Counted from the first letter of the stretch, positions 48,285-56,437 are shown. The stretch: 64,000 nucleotides of DNA from HXMU1420-13 sp963691715 (GCA_963691715.1 OY829281.1:620001-684000); one strand, 5' to 3'. Numbers and translations are program-made. The notes: generated by a model from the letters alone, not told the origin.

Positions 48285-49196
48285 ATGAACGAATTAACTC
48301 CACATTTTAAGCAGTCTTTAACGCCCTTATCTACGATAGGCAGGTTCACCGAATGGTTGGGCATTCTGGGCTACGCCGAAACCACCCAAAAAGGGGTTCC
48401 CGAACGGCTGGCTGAGTTCTTAAAATGGTTGGAACAAAGAGACATCGTACAGCTTCACCAGATCGATCAATTCCACATGGAGGCGTTTTTAGCCCAGCAG
48501 GAAACCCGCCCGAACAAGCGGCGAGGCGGAGGGCTGAGTGCTTCCTACCTGAACAAATACGTGCAGGCGTTGAAACTCTGGAATTCCTTTCTCGCCCAAA
48601 CGGGTACGGCACATCTTGAACTTTCCCTCGACTACTACGAAGCCAGCCCCGAACTGCCCACGGTGCTCACCGAGTTCGAAATCCAGCAGCTCTACCAAGC
48701 GTGTACGGATGATGAATACGGCTTGCGAGATCGTGCCATGCTTGGTTTGTACTACGGCTGTGGCCTGCGAAGAAGCGAAGGCGTGGCGGTCGATGTTCCG
48801 GACGTGCAATTCTCTCGGGGACTGCTTTACGTGCGAGCTGGCAAGGGCAACAAGGAAAGATATGTTCCTTTGGCGGGGCAAGTGGCCGAGGATCTGCGCT
48901 GGTACCTGATTGAGGCGCGGCCGAAGCTCTTAAAAGAACACAAAAGTAGTTCGCTGCTTATTAGTTACCGTAGCAAACGGCTAACCGGACAAAGCTTGTC
49001 GCTCAGGCTTGCCAAACTCATCGAACAAGCGGGGCTTGCCAAGCCCGTAGGATTACACAGTCTCCGGCACTCCATTGCTACGCACCTGCTGCGCAATGGA
49101 ATGCCTCTGCCCGAAATCCAACGCTTTTTAGGACATTCGAGCTTAGAATCGACTCAGATTTATACCCATTTGAAAGAGGAACTCGAACATGCCTGA
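48285..49196 (+). CDS. Tyrosine recombinase 1 (element copy 1)
   Basis: 303 residues from ATG 48285, with a purine-rich tract GAGAGGGGGA ahead; a TTG at 48246 is rejected. XerC/D-type: N-terminal core-binding domain, then a catalytic domain with the full set R162 (GLRRSEG), H258-S-L-R261-H (box II), H284 (LGHSS) and Y293 (QIYTHL). All pentad residues checked are present, so it should be catalytically competent. It overlaps recombinase 2 by 8 nt. Confidence 0.92.
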   Translation: MNELTPHFKQSLTPLSTIGRFTEWLGILGYAETTQKGVPERLAEFLKWLEQRDIVQLHQIDQFHMEAFLAQQETRPNKRRGGGLSASYLNKYVQALKLWNSFLAQTGTAHLELSLDYYEASPELPTVLTEFEIQQLYQACTDDEYGLRDRAMLGLYYGCGLRRSEGVAVDVPDVQFSRGLLYVRAGKGNKERYVPLAGQVAEDLRWYLIEARPKLLKEHKSSSLLISYRSKRLTGQSLSLRLAKLIEQAGLAKPVGLHSLRHSIATHLLRNGMPLPEIQRFLGHSSLESTQIYTHLKEELEHA

Positions 49197-50076
49197 TTTT
49201 GAAACCTTCCTGAGAGAAAAGAAACTCGCTTCCAAAACCATCCAAACGTATAGCTACAATGTGGAGTTGTTCAACCAATGGAAACAGGCGGAACTTGTGG
49301 AGGAGGTCACGTACTCGGAGCTGTTGAAATTTATCCGTTCAAGAAGATCATTGGGCGAAAGTCGAAACTTAATCGCCTCTCGTCTTACCGCGATTCGTTG
49401 GTGGCTCCGGTGGCAAAAGGGCGAAGGGATGCGAACTACCAACCCAGCCGAAGGCCTGCACCTGAAAGGAGGAAAACGGCGATTGCCTCATGATCTGTTA
49501 GAACTGGAAGAATTGGAAATTCTGTACAACGAAGCTCCAACAAAAACCACCATTGAAATAAGAAACAAAGCCATGGTCGGTTTATTGGTTCATCAGGGCA
49601 TCACGACCGGAGAACTGGCAAGGCTTGAACCAGCTCACTTAGACTTGGAACAAGGAAGCATTCGGATTCTCCCGACCAAACAGAGCGATGGGAGAACGTT
49701 GGAGCTGAAACCCTTCCAAGTGTTGGAATTGTATAAATACCAACTCGAAATCCGTCCGAAATTGTTAGCCGAAAGAGCAACAGAATCACCGAAATTATTT
49801 ATCTCTGCCGGAAGCTCGGCAAGTTTAGGAAACACCTTTCAAAAGCTGTCCAAGCGGCTCAAAAAGCAACAGTCCTTCTTCACTGGATTCCCACAAGTCC
49901 GGGCCAGCGTGATTGCAAACTGGCTCTCCCACGGGGATGCCTTCGGCAAAAGCCCACCCCTTCGTCAGGTGCAATACTGGGCCGGACATAAATACGTTTC
50001 TTCCACCGAGCGATATTTACTCGGCGGACTCGAAAGCCTGAAGCAATCCGTAGAACAGTTCCATCCGTTGCGATAA
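49189..50076 (+). CDS. Tyrosine recombinase 2 with degenerate active site (element copy 1)
   Basis: A 295-residue protein with the tyrosine recombinase fold. The end of the catalytic domain is kept: R238 (QVRASVI), H267 (WAGHKYVSS) and Y276 (ERYLLGG). The first arginine, expected in a G-L-R-x-[ST]-E motif, is T139 (GITTGEL), and the histidine three residues before R238 is P235. The protein may be inactive alone and act as partner, architecture subunit or specificity factor for recombinase 1. Copy 2 has the same Thr at the Arg I position. Confidence 0.8.
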   Translation: MPDFETFLREKKLASKTIQTYSYNVELFNQWKQAELVEEVTYSELLKFIRSRRSLGESRNLIASRLTAIRWWLRWQKGEGMRTTNPAEGLHLKGGKRRLPHDLLELEELEILYNEAPTKTTIEIRNKAMVGLLVHQGITTGELARLEPAHLDLEQGSIRILPTKQSDGRTLELKPFQVLELYKYQLEIRPKLLAERATESPKLFISAGSSASLGNTFQKLSKRLKKQQSFFTGFPQVRASVIANWLSHGDAFGKSPPLRQVQYWAGHKYVSSTERYLLGGLESLKQSVEQFHPLR

Positions 50077-50114
50077 GTTCCGGGCAGACACACGGCGTAC
50101 TTCAAGCACAGGGT

Positions 50115-50237
50115 ACATAATGGGTAATTATGCGCTGGGCGCGGGGTTCGCTTCACCAGCTCTCTTGTGGGCTGGTTCTACCAACGGTATCCCTACGGGG
50201 CACTCACGCCCAACGCCCGCCCATAACGCCATTATGT
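50115..50237 (+). repeat. Bipartite inverted repeat I, copy 1
   Basis: Outer arms ACATAATGG (50115-50123) and CCATTATGT (50229-50237) are exact complements. Inner arms GCGCTGGGCG (50132-50141) and CGCCCAACGC (50207-50216) differ at one base. Unequal spacers separate outer from inner arms, as in folded single-strand recombination sites. Confidence 0.7.
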
Positions 50238-50386
50238 TGCCATAGGCATGCCTTCGGCAAAAGTTCGCCTCCAATCCCAAGCCTCGCGATCATTTCTGAA
50301 AATCCTTTCTCGAAACCTTTCCCTTTTTTGCTTCTCTCTAACAACGCCCGGAAACCGCCCCACCCCGAACGCTTTCGGGGGATACT

Positions 50387-50499
50387 TTACATAACCGGTT
50401 TATGGGAGAACCCAGCGAATGCGTGGCTGACGAAGCAGCCCAGCTAGCTAGCGGAAGGCCATGAGCGGGGTTTACCATAAAGGCTGCACGGTTATGTAA
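50387..50499 (+). repeat. Bipartite inverted repeat II, copy 1
   Basis: Outer arms TTACATAACCG (50387-50397) and CGGTTATGTAA (50489-50499) are exact complements. Inner arms TTTATGG (50399-50405) and CCATAAA (50475-50481) are exact complements too. Spacers are 1 nt on the left and 7 nt on the right. The end ACATAAC/GTTATGT matches 6 of 7 positions of the integron R-box consensus RYYYAAC/GTTRRRY. Confidence 0.7.
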
Positions 50500-50546
50500 C
50501 AGTAGGGGCAATAGGGCTCCCCAAGCTCATAAAAGATTAAGAAGCA

Positions 50547-50678
50547 GCTTGCCTTTGAAAGGGCGATTATCGACTTTAGTTCATGCTTGGGCGTGAGGTA
50601 CATACCAATTTTTGCGCTGTTCTTGTCTGGGAAATGCAAGAGCCTCAAAAAAAAATGGCTTCGGTAAAAAAATGCTCC
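50547..50678 (+). repeat. Conserved leader before tip B (copy 1 of 3)
   Basis: About 130 nt beginning GCTTGCCTTTGAAAGGGCG and ending at the RHS core junction. Near-identical copies precede tip C (56848-56979) and tip D (63208-63344). It contains an ATG (50583) from which the frame runs into the RHS core. No Shine-Dalgarno-like tract precedes this ATG. In tip D the leader exists without the rest of the element. Confidence 0.75.
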
Positions 50679-51473
50679 GACTACTATCCGTTTGGACTAA
50701 CCATGCCAGGCCGCTCAACCAATACCGCCAATCCCAATGATAATTATAAGTTCACGGGCTATGAGAACGACGACGAAGGCGAGCTAGACCTCTACCATGC
50801 CAACGCGAGGGGCTATGATCCGGTACTGGGTAGGTTTATGCAAGTGGATCCGCTATTACATTTATATGCTGGGTGGAGCCCATACCATTATGCAGCAAAT
50901 AATCCATTAAGAGTAACAGATCCTAGTGGAAAGAGTTGGCTTGTTTTTAATAGCGCAAATAATACAGTTTCACTTTATACTAAAGAAGGTAAGTTAGTTG
51001 GGACATGGGAAGCCTACAATAATTTAGCGAGAGGGAAAATTGAGTGGGCAGGTGGATCCTACAATTATTCACATCAGAATAAAAAGAAATATAGTGGAGC
51101 GAGTGATAGTGATCGTATAGATTCTAGAGGTATTATGGTATTTAAGTATCCAGATGAAGATGGAGATGTACCGGGTAGTTCTGGAAGGGGGATACATGCT
51201 GGTCGACAAGGCCAGACGGATGGATATGGCAACATGGGTGCAGCTTTCTGTACTTATGGATGTATTAGAACAACACCCGAAGCAATGGACGCAATAAATA
51301 AATTACACGAAACTGATAGGGTACAATCGATTGTTGTTACTGATGGAGAAAATGAAGAAGATACAGATGAAAATAATGATAAAGGTAATTCAAGTTCTAT
51401 AGATTTAATTTATCAATTGTTTATAGCAGCCCCTGACAATACAAAAACAATTTATACATTTGAAGATGAATAA
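50583..51473 (+). CDS. Orphan RHS tip B with L,D-transpeptidase-like (YkuD) toxin domain
   Basis: 296 residues if the leader ATG is used. Residues ~33-115 are the end of the RHS core (DYYPFGLTMPGRS, NPNDNYKFTG, DPVLGRFMQVDPLL, NNPLRVTDPSGKS). The toxin domain follows with H205 (GIHAGRQG) and C227 (TYGCIRTTPEAMDAI), in the spacing of YkuD-type L,D-transpeptidases; T6SS effectors of this kind attack peptidoglycan. There is no signal peptide or YD repeat region, so it is probably a silent cassette that becomes functional when recombined onto the full RHS, unless expressed as a short protein. It overlaps its immunity gene by 8 nt. Confidence 0.75.
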   Translation: MLGREVHTNFCAVLVWEMQEPQKKMASVKKCSDYYPFGLTMPGRSTNTANPNDNYKFTGYENDDEGELDLYHANARGYDPVLGRFMQVDPLLHLYAGWSPYHYAANNPLRVTDPSGKSWLVFNSANNTVSLYTKEGKLVGTWEAYNNLARGKIEWAGGSYNYSHQNKKKYSGASDSDRIDSRGIMVFKYPDEDGDVPGSSGRGIHAGRQGQTDGYGNMGAAFCTYGCIRTTPEAMDAINKLHETDRVQSIVVTDGENEEDTDENNDKGNSSSIDLIYQLFIAAPDNTKTIYTFEDE

Positions 51474-52131
51474 AAAGCATTATTGGGTTAATTTTTTTGA
51501 AATACTATTCTTTCTAGTTTTAATAAATCCCCAAATATTATATGCACAAGATTGCCCATTTGAAACTATGGAACTAAGTTCCGACCAAGTAAACTTTCTA
51601 AATGAACTTTTTAATGATGACAGCTTCATAGATGAAAAAAAATTAGCTGTTGCGTTAATAAAATTTGGTACCATGAAAGATTCATCAACAGCTGAGATTT
51701 TAATAAATCTGTTACCAAATACTCAAAAAAAGGCAATTAAGTATTTTAGTTTAGAAGATAAAGTTAGAAACGATGATAGAAATATTTTTTCTAATTTCGA
51801 TTCAATTTTTGAAGAAAAAATGAGTAATCTTTTTTCAATAAGCGTATTTTTAGAAGCTGCTTTTATAACTGAAAATTACGTAGATGTCTTTAAATTTTAT
51901 TACAATTCTTCAAATTTAGCAAGGTCAGAGGAGTTTATTGATTTATTTAGTAATGAATTATTTAATAACACGTCTGTCTTTTTAGATTCAATCTTTAAAA
52001 TTAACAAGACTATAAGTTCTGATATTATATGTAGAATTGAAGAAATGAATAGCAGAGAACGAATGCGTGAATTGAAAAATACACTATCTGAAAACCATCG
52101 AAAAGTATTAGATAGTTTATCCTGTTTTTAG
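51466..52131 (+). CDS. Probable exported immunity protein for tip B
   Basis: 221 residues from ATG 51466, overlapping the tip B stop; a TTG two codons earlier is also possible. A clear signal peptide (WVNFFEILFFLVLINPQILYAQ) directs it to the periplasm. The rest is helix-rich, low-G+C and unlike any family I recognise. An exported immunity protein fits a toxin that acts on peptidoglycan. Its codon use is the A+T-rich style of the host, in contrast to the element genes next to it. Confidence 0.65.
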   Translation: MNKKHYWVNFFEILFFLVLINPQILYAQDCPFETMELSSDQVNFLNELFNDDSFIDEKKLAVALIKFGTMKDSSTAEILINLLPNTQKKAIKYFSLEDKVRNDDRNIFSNFDSIFEEKMSNLFSISVFLEAAFITENYVDVFKFYYNSSNLARSEEFIDLFSNELFNNTSVFLDSIFKINKTISSDIICRIEEMNSRERMRELKNTLSENHRKVLDSLSCF

Positions 52132-52162
52132 CATTCTTAGTTCATATATGTTTTACCCCACC

Positions 52163-52174
52163 TAACCTAGTTAC
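52163..52174 (+). repeat. Boundary repeat TAACCTAGTTAC, copy 2
   Basis: Identical 12-mer, 31 nt after the immunity B stop. Continues GGTGCC and, with a few changes, the TCTAG..GCAAGCATGT stretch seen after copy 1. Confidence 0.7.
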
Positions 52175-52214
52175 GGTGCCCCCCTCTAGTGCAAGCATGT
52201 GAAAGAAAAAAATT

Positions 52215-52244
52215 GGCGCAAGGCTCCTGTCTTGTGCCTTTTTT
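52215..52244. terminator. Terminator between immunity B and XRE gene
   Basis: GGCGCAAG (52215-52222) pairs with CTTGTGCC (52231-52238), including one G-T pair, followed by six T. It separates the convergent immunity B and XRE genes. Stronger than its counterpart in copy 1. Confidence 0.8.
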
Positions 52245-52246
52245 GT

Positions 52247-52597
52247 TTAAGAAAGTTGCTGTTTAAGGTTGGCTTTTAGCAGGAAGGCAGAAAGCAGATC
52301 GATGACGGTTTGTTTTTGGCTATCGGAGAGGTGTTGGGTTTTGCTAAACAGAGAGAGGAGTTCGCTATCGGCAATACGGGATTGAGCTTGCTCGTGAGGC
52401 TGGCCATGTACCAACTCATCCAATGAAATCTCCAACACGTTGGCTATCTTATCGGCAATCTCTAAGGAGGGTACGGATTTATTGCGCTCATACTTGCTCA
52501 GATTAGTAACATGTACGCCTATTTGGGTGGCGAATGCATCTTGGGAAAACCCTTTCTCGGTACGTACTTGCTTTAAATTTGCTCCAAAATTCTCCAT
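52247..52597 (-). CDS. XRE-family transcriptional regulator (element copy 2)
   Basis: 116 residues, identical at the protein level to the copy at 45938. Same helix-turn-helix segment (FSQDAFATQIGVHVTNLSKY). The upstream repeats ATACTGT are also kept. Because its target genes here include an intact SymE-like gene, this copy may control the functional toxin. Confidence 0.9.
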   Translation of the reverse strand: MENFGANLKQVRTEKGFSQDAFATQIGVHVTNLSKYERNKSVPSLEIADKIANVLEISLDELVHGQPHEQAQSRIADSELLSLFSKTQHLSDSQKQTVIDLLSAFLLKANLKQQLS

Positions 52598-52604
52598 ATC
52601 GAAA

Positions 52605-52641
52605 ATACTGTTTATGATACTGTATTCACTGAAAACACTGT
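52605..52641. promoter_or_regulatory. Candidate XRE operator, copy 2
   Basis: Same three ACTGT heptamers as in copy 1, at equivalent positions upstream of the XRE start. Confidence 0.4.
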
Positions 52642-52763
52642 GTTAAAGTAGGTCTTGTTTATCGAAAAAGCCAATAAGAGTAAAAAACTAAAGTAAATAC
52701 GCTTGGATAATATAAGCAAAAAGGCTAAGTTAAAAAGCGAATACGCTAAGTAACTTTTTTGCC

Positions 52764-52961
52764 ATGCCCATCACCCACACCGTCAAACCCCAGCCTAAAC
52801 ACCGAAAGCAAGCCCGAAGAAAAATCAAGATTGTGCCCGAATTGAGAGTGAATGGCATTTGGTTAGAGCAGCACGAGTTTACCGCAGGCTGCAAAGTGGA
52901 AATTACGGTAAGGCACAACGAACTGATGATTATTCTGGCAAACCAACCGAGTCAGTCATGA
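52764..52961 (+). CDS. SymE-like toxin, intact (element copy 2)
   Basis: A 65-residue protein. The core RKIKIVPELRVNGIWLEQ, HEFTAGCKVEITVRHNELMI matches the SymE family (PELR-x-G-WLE-x-x-GF-x-x-G plus a C-terminal beta strand), type I toxins related to AbrB-fold proteins. In Escherichia coli SymE is controlled by the antisense RNA SymR; no antisense gene is evident here, and the nearby XRE protein may take that role. Its TGA overlaps the ATPase ATG (ATGA), so translation of the two is coupled. Confidence 0.65.
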   Translation: MPITHTVKPQPKHRKQARRKIKIVPELRVNGIWLEQHEFTAGCKVEITVRHNELMIILANQPSQS

Positions 52962-54514
52962 GCAACTTAGACACCACCAACCCCGAAGCCCCAACCTTTA
53001 CCACCGAAGAATTAACGATCACCGTGTTAGGCGGGGTAAAGCTGGGCGGGCTGGACAAACTCCGGGTAACGCTAAAAGTAGAGCATGAGGACAATCCACC
53101 CATTCGCCAAAACTTAGACCTCTACCACAGCTCGCAAGTAACCAAACTGGTTGAACAGATCGCTGGAATGTTTTCCCGAGGGGATGGCAAGCCAGAACTT
53201 CCCACAGAAGCCATTCAGCAAACTATCGAGCAACTCACCTCCGACTTGGAAGCATGGCGAATGAATCAGTTAGAACTCCTTTCCAAACCCAAGCAAGAAA
53301 CCCCAACCCTTACCGCCTCCGAAAAGACCAAAGCGAGAAAGTGGCTAAAGGCACCGAAGCTCATGGAACGTACCCAAGACCTGCTTGGGCAAGCGGGCAT
53401 GGTTGGCGAAGAAACCAACAGGCTGTTACTCTGGTTGGTGATGAGCTCGAGGAAAACCGCCCGTTCCTTACACGCGGTGAGTCTGGCATCGAGTGGGATT
53501 GGAAAAACGCACCTGCAACAAACCCTGGCCGGGCTGCTTCCACCCGAGGACGTGCTGGAAGTAACTTCTTTGAGCGGAAACGCTCTGTATTATTTTAAAG
53601 GCGAGGAATTGAAGCACAAACTCCTGCTGATTGAAGATTTAGACGGGGCGGAGGAGGTATTGTACCCGCTCCGGGAACTCCAGAGCAAAGGCAGGCTGAG
53701 TAAGACCGTAGCGGTGAAAGGGCCGAGGGGGACGCTGCGAACCGAAATCTTGGAAGTCGAAGGTCCGGTGAGCGTGGCGGCGGCTACCACCAAAGAAACG
53801 ATCTATACCGACAATGCGAACCGGGCGCTACTGCTCACCCTCGATGAATCCGCCGAGCAAGACCAGCGGATTTTGGACTACCAGCGGAAACTCGCTTCGG
53901 GTACCATAAACGTGGCGAAACAGAATGAAGCACGAAAACTGCTCCAAGCGACTCAACGGCTTTTGGAACCTGTCGAAGTGCAAAACCCGTTTGCGGAAAG
54001 CCTCCAACTTCCAAGCCAAGTATTTACTCAAAGAAGGGCGAACCAACTCTATTTAGACCTCATTAACGCCATTACCTTTTACCACCAGCACCAACGGGAA
54101 ACCAAAAGCGGAGCGCTACAAACCAGCCGAGAAGATATTGAATGGGCAAACCAGCTGGCGGCTCCGGTCTTGCTGAGAAAAAGCGATGAACTCTCGGGAG
54201 CGTGTCGTTCTTTCCTCGAAGAACTCAAGTTCCATTTAAAGCGCAATAAACTGGAGAGCTTCACGAGCCACGAGATCAGAAAGCCGCTTCGGATTCCCTA
54301 TTCCACGTTGAAAAGATATGTGCTCCAACTGCGCCAGCACGGGCTGCTGGAAGTGGCCGGAGGCGACCGAAAGAATGGATTTTGCTACCAGATCACCGAG
54401 CCGGGCGAATACGACCAGCTAAAACATGGGGTACAAACCGCGCTGGAGGAAGCTTTAAATAAGCTACTAAAACAGGGGAAGGGAGAAGTAGCCAAAAGTA
54501 GCTCAGTTAAATAG
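52958..54514 (+). CDS. P-loop ATPase of the element, copy 2
   Basis: 518 residues from ATG 52958, coupled to the SymE-like gene by a 4-nt overlap. Residues 1-337 are nearly the same as copy 1, including the Walker A (ASSGIGKTHLQQ) and Walker B (LLLIEDLDG) motifs. The C-terminal ~90 residues differ: a predicted winged helix (FTSHEIRKPLRIPYSTLKRY) with a different tail. The divergence starts abruptly at base 53971, suggesting a recombination breakpoint or replaced specificity domain. Confidence 0.7.
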   Translation: MSNLDTTNPEAPTFTTEELTITVLGGVKLGGLDKLRVTLKVEHEDNPPIRQNLDLYHSSQVTKLVEQIAGMFSRGDGKPELPTEAIQQTIEQLTSDLEAWRMNQLELLSKPKQETPTLTASEKTKARKWLKAPKLMERTQDLLGQAGMVGEETNRLLLWLVMSSRKTARSLHAVSLASSGIGKTHLQQTLAGLLPPEDVLEVTSLSGNALYYFKGEELKHKLLLIEDLDGAEEVLYPLRELQSKGRLSKTVAVKGPRGTLRTEILEVEGPVSVAAATTKETIYTDNANRALLLTLDESAEQDQRILDYQRKLASGTINVAKQNEARKLLQATQRLLEPVEVQNPFAESLQLPSQVFTQRRANQLYLDLINAITFYHQHQRETKSGALQTSREDIEWANQLAAPVLLRKSDELSGACRSFLEELKFHLKRNKLESFTSHEIRKPLRIPYSTLKRYVLQLRQHGLLEVAGGDRKNGFCYQITEPGEYDQLKHGVQTALEEALNKLLKQGKGEVAKSSSVK

Positions 54515-54607
54515 TGAGCCACTTAAATGAAACAGAAACAAACAATCTGGCCACCAAAAATGAAGTAGCTCAGTGGCTCAAAGAAACGTTAGAGGGTAAC
54601 GAAAAAC

Positions 54608-55525
54608 ATGAAGGCATTAATCCCTACCTATAAGCAAACCATTACCGCTTTTAGAAGCTGGCTGGAGGTGATCGGCTACGCCGAAACCACCCAAAAAGGG
54701 GTTCCCGAACGGCTGGCTGAGTTCTTAAAATGGTTGGAACAAAGAGACATCGTACAGCTTCACCAGATCGATCAATTCCACATGGAGGCGTTTTTAGCCC
54801 AGCAGGAAACCCGCCCGAACAAGCGGCGAGGCGGAGGGCTGAGTGCTTCCTACCTGAACAAATACGTGCAGGCGTTGAAGCTCTGGAATTCCTTTCTCGC
54901 CCAAACGGGTACGGCACATCTTGAACTTTCCCTCGACTACTACGAAGCCAGCCCCGAACTGCCCACGGTGCTCACCGAGTTCGAAATCCAGCAGCTCTAC
55001 CAAGCGTGTACGGATGATGAATATGGCCTCCGAGATCGTGCCATGCTTGGTTTGTACTACGGCTGTGGCCTGCGAAGAAGCGAAGGCGTGGCGGTCGATG
55101 TTCCGGACGTGCAATTCTCTCGGGGACTGCTTTACGTCCGAAAAGGAAAAGGCAACAAGGAACGCTATGTTCCTTTGGCGGGGCAAGTCGCCGAGGATCT
55201 ACGGTGGTACCTGATTGAGGCGCGGCCGAAGCTCCTTAAAAATGCAATCAACGCCTCGTTCCTAATCAGCCTGCGTGGCACACGCCCGCAAGGCCAGAGT
55301 GTGGCCCTGCGTCTGGCGGGTTTGGTGGAGAAAGCTGGACTTGCCTCCCGAAGGGATGGAATCCCCAAGGAAGTTGGGCTACATTCCCTCCGGCACTCCA
55401 TCGCTACGCACCTGCTGCGCAATGGAATGCCTCTGGTTGAAATCCAACGCTTTCTCGGTCATTCCTCGCTCGAATCCACGCAGATTTACACACACCTGAA
55501 AGAGGAACTCGCCCATGAACTTTGA
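54608..55525 (+). CDS. Tyrosine recombinase 1 (element copy 2)
   Basis: 305 residues. All catalytic residues are present (GLRRSEG; HSLRHSIATHL; LGHSS; QIYTHL). The N-terminal ~20 residues differ from copy 1 (MKALIPTYKQTITAFRSWLE against MNELTPHFKQSLTPLSTIGR), and a segment around residues 215-250 diverges and is six residues longer. These differences lie in DNA-contact regions and could alter site preference. Overlaps recombinase 2 by 11 nt. Confidence 0.9.
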   Translation: MKALIPTYKQTITAFRSWLEVIGYAETTQKGVPERLAEFLKWLEQRDIVQLHQIDQFHMEAFLAQQETRPNKRRGGGLSASYLNKYVQALKLWNSFLAQTGTAHLELSLDYYEASPELPTVLTEFEIQQLYQACTDDEYGLRDRAMLGLYYGCGLRRSEGVAVDVPDVQFSRGLLYVRKGKGNKERYVPLAGQVAEDLRWYLIEARPKLLKNAINASFLISLRGTRPQGQSVALRLAGLVEKAGLASRRDGIPKEVGLHSLRHSIATHLLRNGMPLVEIQRFLGHSSLESTQIYTHLKEELAHEL

Positions 55526-56399
55526 GAAATACTTACAGGAAAAGAAGCTTTCGGCCAAAACCATCCAAACGTATAGCTACAATGTGGAGTTGTTCAACCA
55601 ATGGAAACAGGCGGAACTTGTGGAGGAGATCACGTACTCCGAGCTGTTGAAGTTTATAAGAAATCGAAGATCATTGGGCGAAAGTCGAAACTTAATCGCC
55701 TCTCGTCTTACCGCCATTCGTTGGTGGCTTCGGTGGCAAAAGGGCGAAGGGATGCGAACGACCAATCCAGCCGAAGGCCTGCACCTGAAAGGACAAAAGA
55801 GACGGCTTCCTCATGATCTGTTAGAACTGGAAGAATTGGAAATTCTGTGCAACGAAGCTCCAACAAAAACCACCATTGAAATAAGAAACAAAGCCATGGT
55901 CGGTTTATTGGTTCATCAAGGAATCACCACGGGCGAACTGGCAAGGCTTGAACCAGCTCACTTAGACTTGGAACAAGGAAGCATTCGGATTCTCCCGACC
56001 AAACAGAGCAATGGGAGAACATTGGAGCTGAAACCCTTCCAAGTGTTGGAATTGTATAAATACCAACTCGAAATCCGTCCGAAATTGTTAGCCGAAAGAG
56101 CAACAGAATCACCGAAATTATTTATCTCTGCCGGAAGTTCGGCGAGTTTAGGAAATACCTTCCAAAAGCTGTCCAAGCGGCTCAAAAAGCACTATTCCTG
56201 CTTCACAGGATTCTCGCAGATTCGGGCGAGCGTGATTGCAAACTGGCTCTCCCACGGGGATGCCTTCGGCAAAAGCCCACCCCTTCGTCAGGTGCAATAC
56301 TGGGCCGGACATAAATACGTTTCTTCCACGGAGCGATATTTACTCGGCGGACTCGAAAGCCTGAAGCAATCCGTAGAACAGTTCCATCCGTTGCGATAA
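55515..56399 (+). CDS. Tyrosine recombinase 2 with degenerate active site (element copy 2)
   Basis: 294 residues, close to copy 1. It keeps the box-II Arg (QIRASVI), GHKYV and the Tyr (ERYLLGG), and again shows Thr instead of the first catalytic Arg (GITTGEL). The shared loss in both copies shows the state is a property of the family here, not a random decay. Confidence 0.8.
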   Translation: MNFEKYLQEKKLSAKTIQTYSYNVELFNQWKQAELVEEITYSELLKFIRNRRSLGESRNLIASRLTAIRWWLRWQKGEGMRTTNPAEGLHLKGQKRRLPHDLLELEELEILCNEAPTKTTIEIRNKAMVGLLVHQGITTGELARLEPAHLDLEQGSIRILPTKQSNGRTLELKPFQVLELYKYQLEIRPKLLAERATESPKLFISAGSSASLGNTFQKLSKRLKKHYSCFTGFSQIRASVIANWLSHGDAFGKSPPLRQVQYWAGHKYVSSTERYLLGGLESLKQSVEQFHPLR

Positions 56400-56437
56400 G
56401 TTCCGGGCAGACACACGGCGTACTTCAAGCACAGGGT

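Larger units (their letters stand above)
50077..50582 (+). other. Non-coding tail of element copy 1
   Basis: 506 nt with no supported gene, though an open frame of 105 codons at 50130-50447 exists by chance. It is conserved with the tail of copy 2 except for a ~21-nt insertion at about 50180-50202 and scattered changes. It holds two bipartite inverted repeats, a CCAGC/GCTGG hairpin at 50156-50175 and a CCGAACGCTTTCGGGG stem near 50365-50380. It may be a recombination site or structured RNA. Confidence 0.6.
45836..50682 (+). mobile_element. Recombinase-containing element, copy 1 (between tip A and tip B)
   Basis: About 4.85 kb, clearly richer in G+C than the flanking sequence. Order: boundary repeat, terminator, XRE (minus), operator, SymE-like frameshifted gene, P-loop ATPase, two overlapping tyrosine recombinases, a 500-nt non-coding tail with two bipartite inverted repeats, then a leader that reads into orphan RHS tip B. 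A second copy occupies 52163-56983. Boundaries are inferred: the left end from the repeat shared behind three immunity genes, the right end from the point where RHS core coding begins. I cannot identify terminal inverted repeats or a clear target duplication, so the exact ends are uncertain. Confidence 0.75.

Noticed and set aside
50130..50447. 105-codon open frame in the element tail
   Set aside because: It runs through the inverted repeats, has no recognisable domain, and its length changes with the 21-nt difference in copy 2.
50387..50499. Calling the tail a true integron attC and the locus an integron
   Set aside because: R-box matches are partial, there is no IntI-specific insertion in the recombinases that I could recognise, and cassette units are far larger than usual. 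Kept only as a hypothesis.
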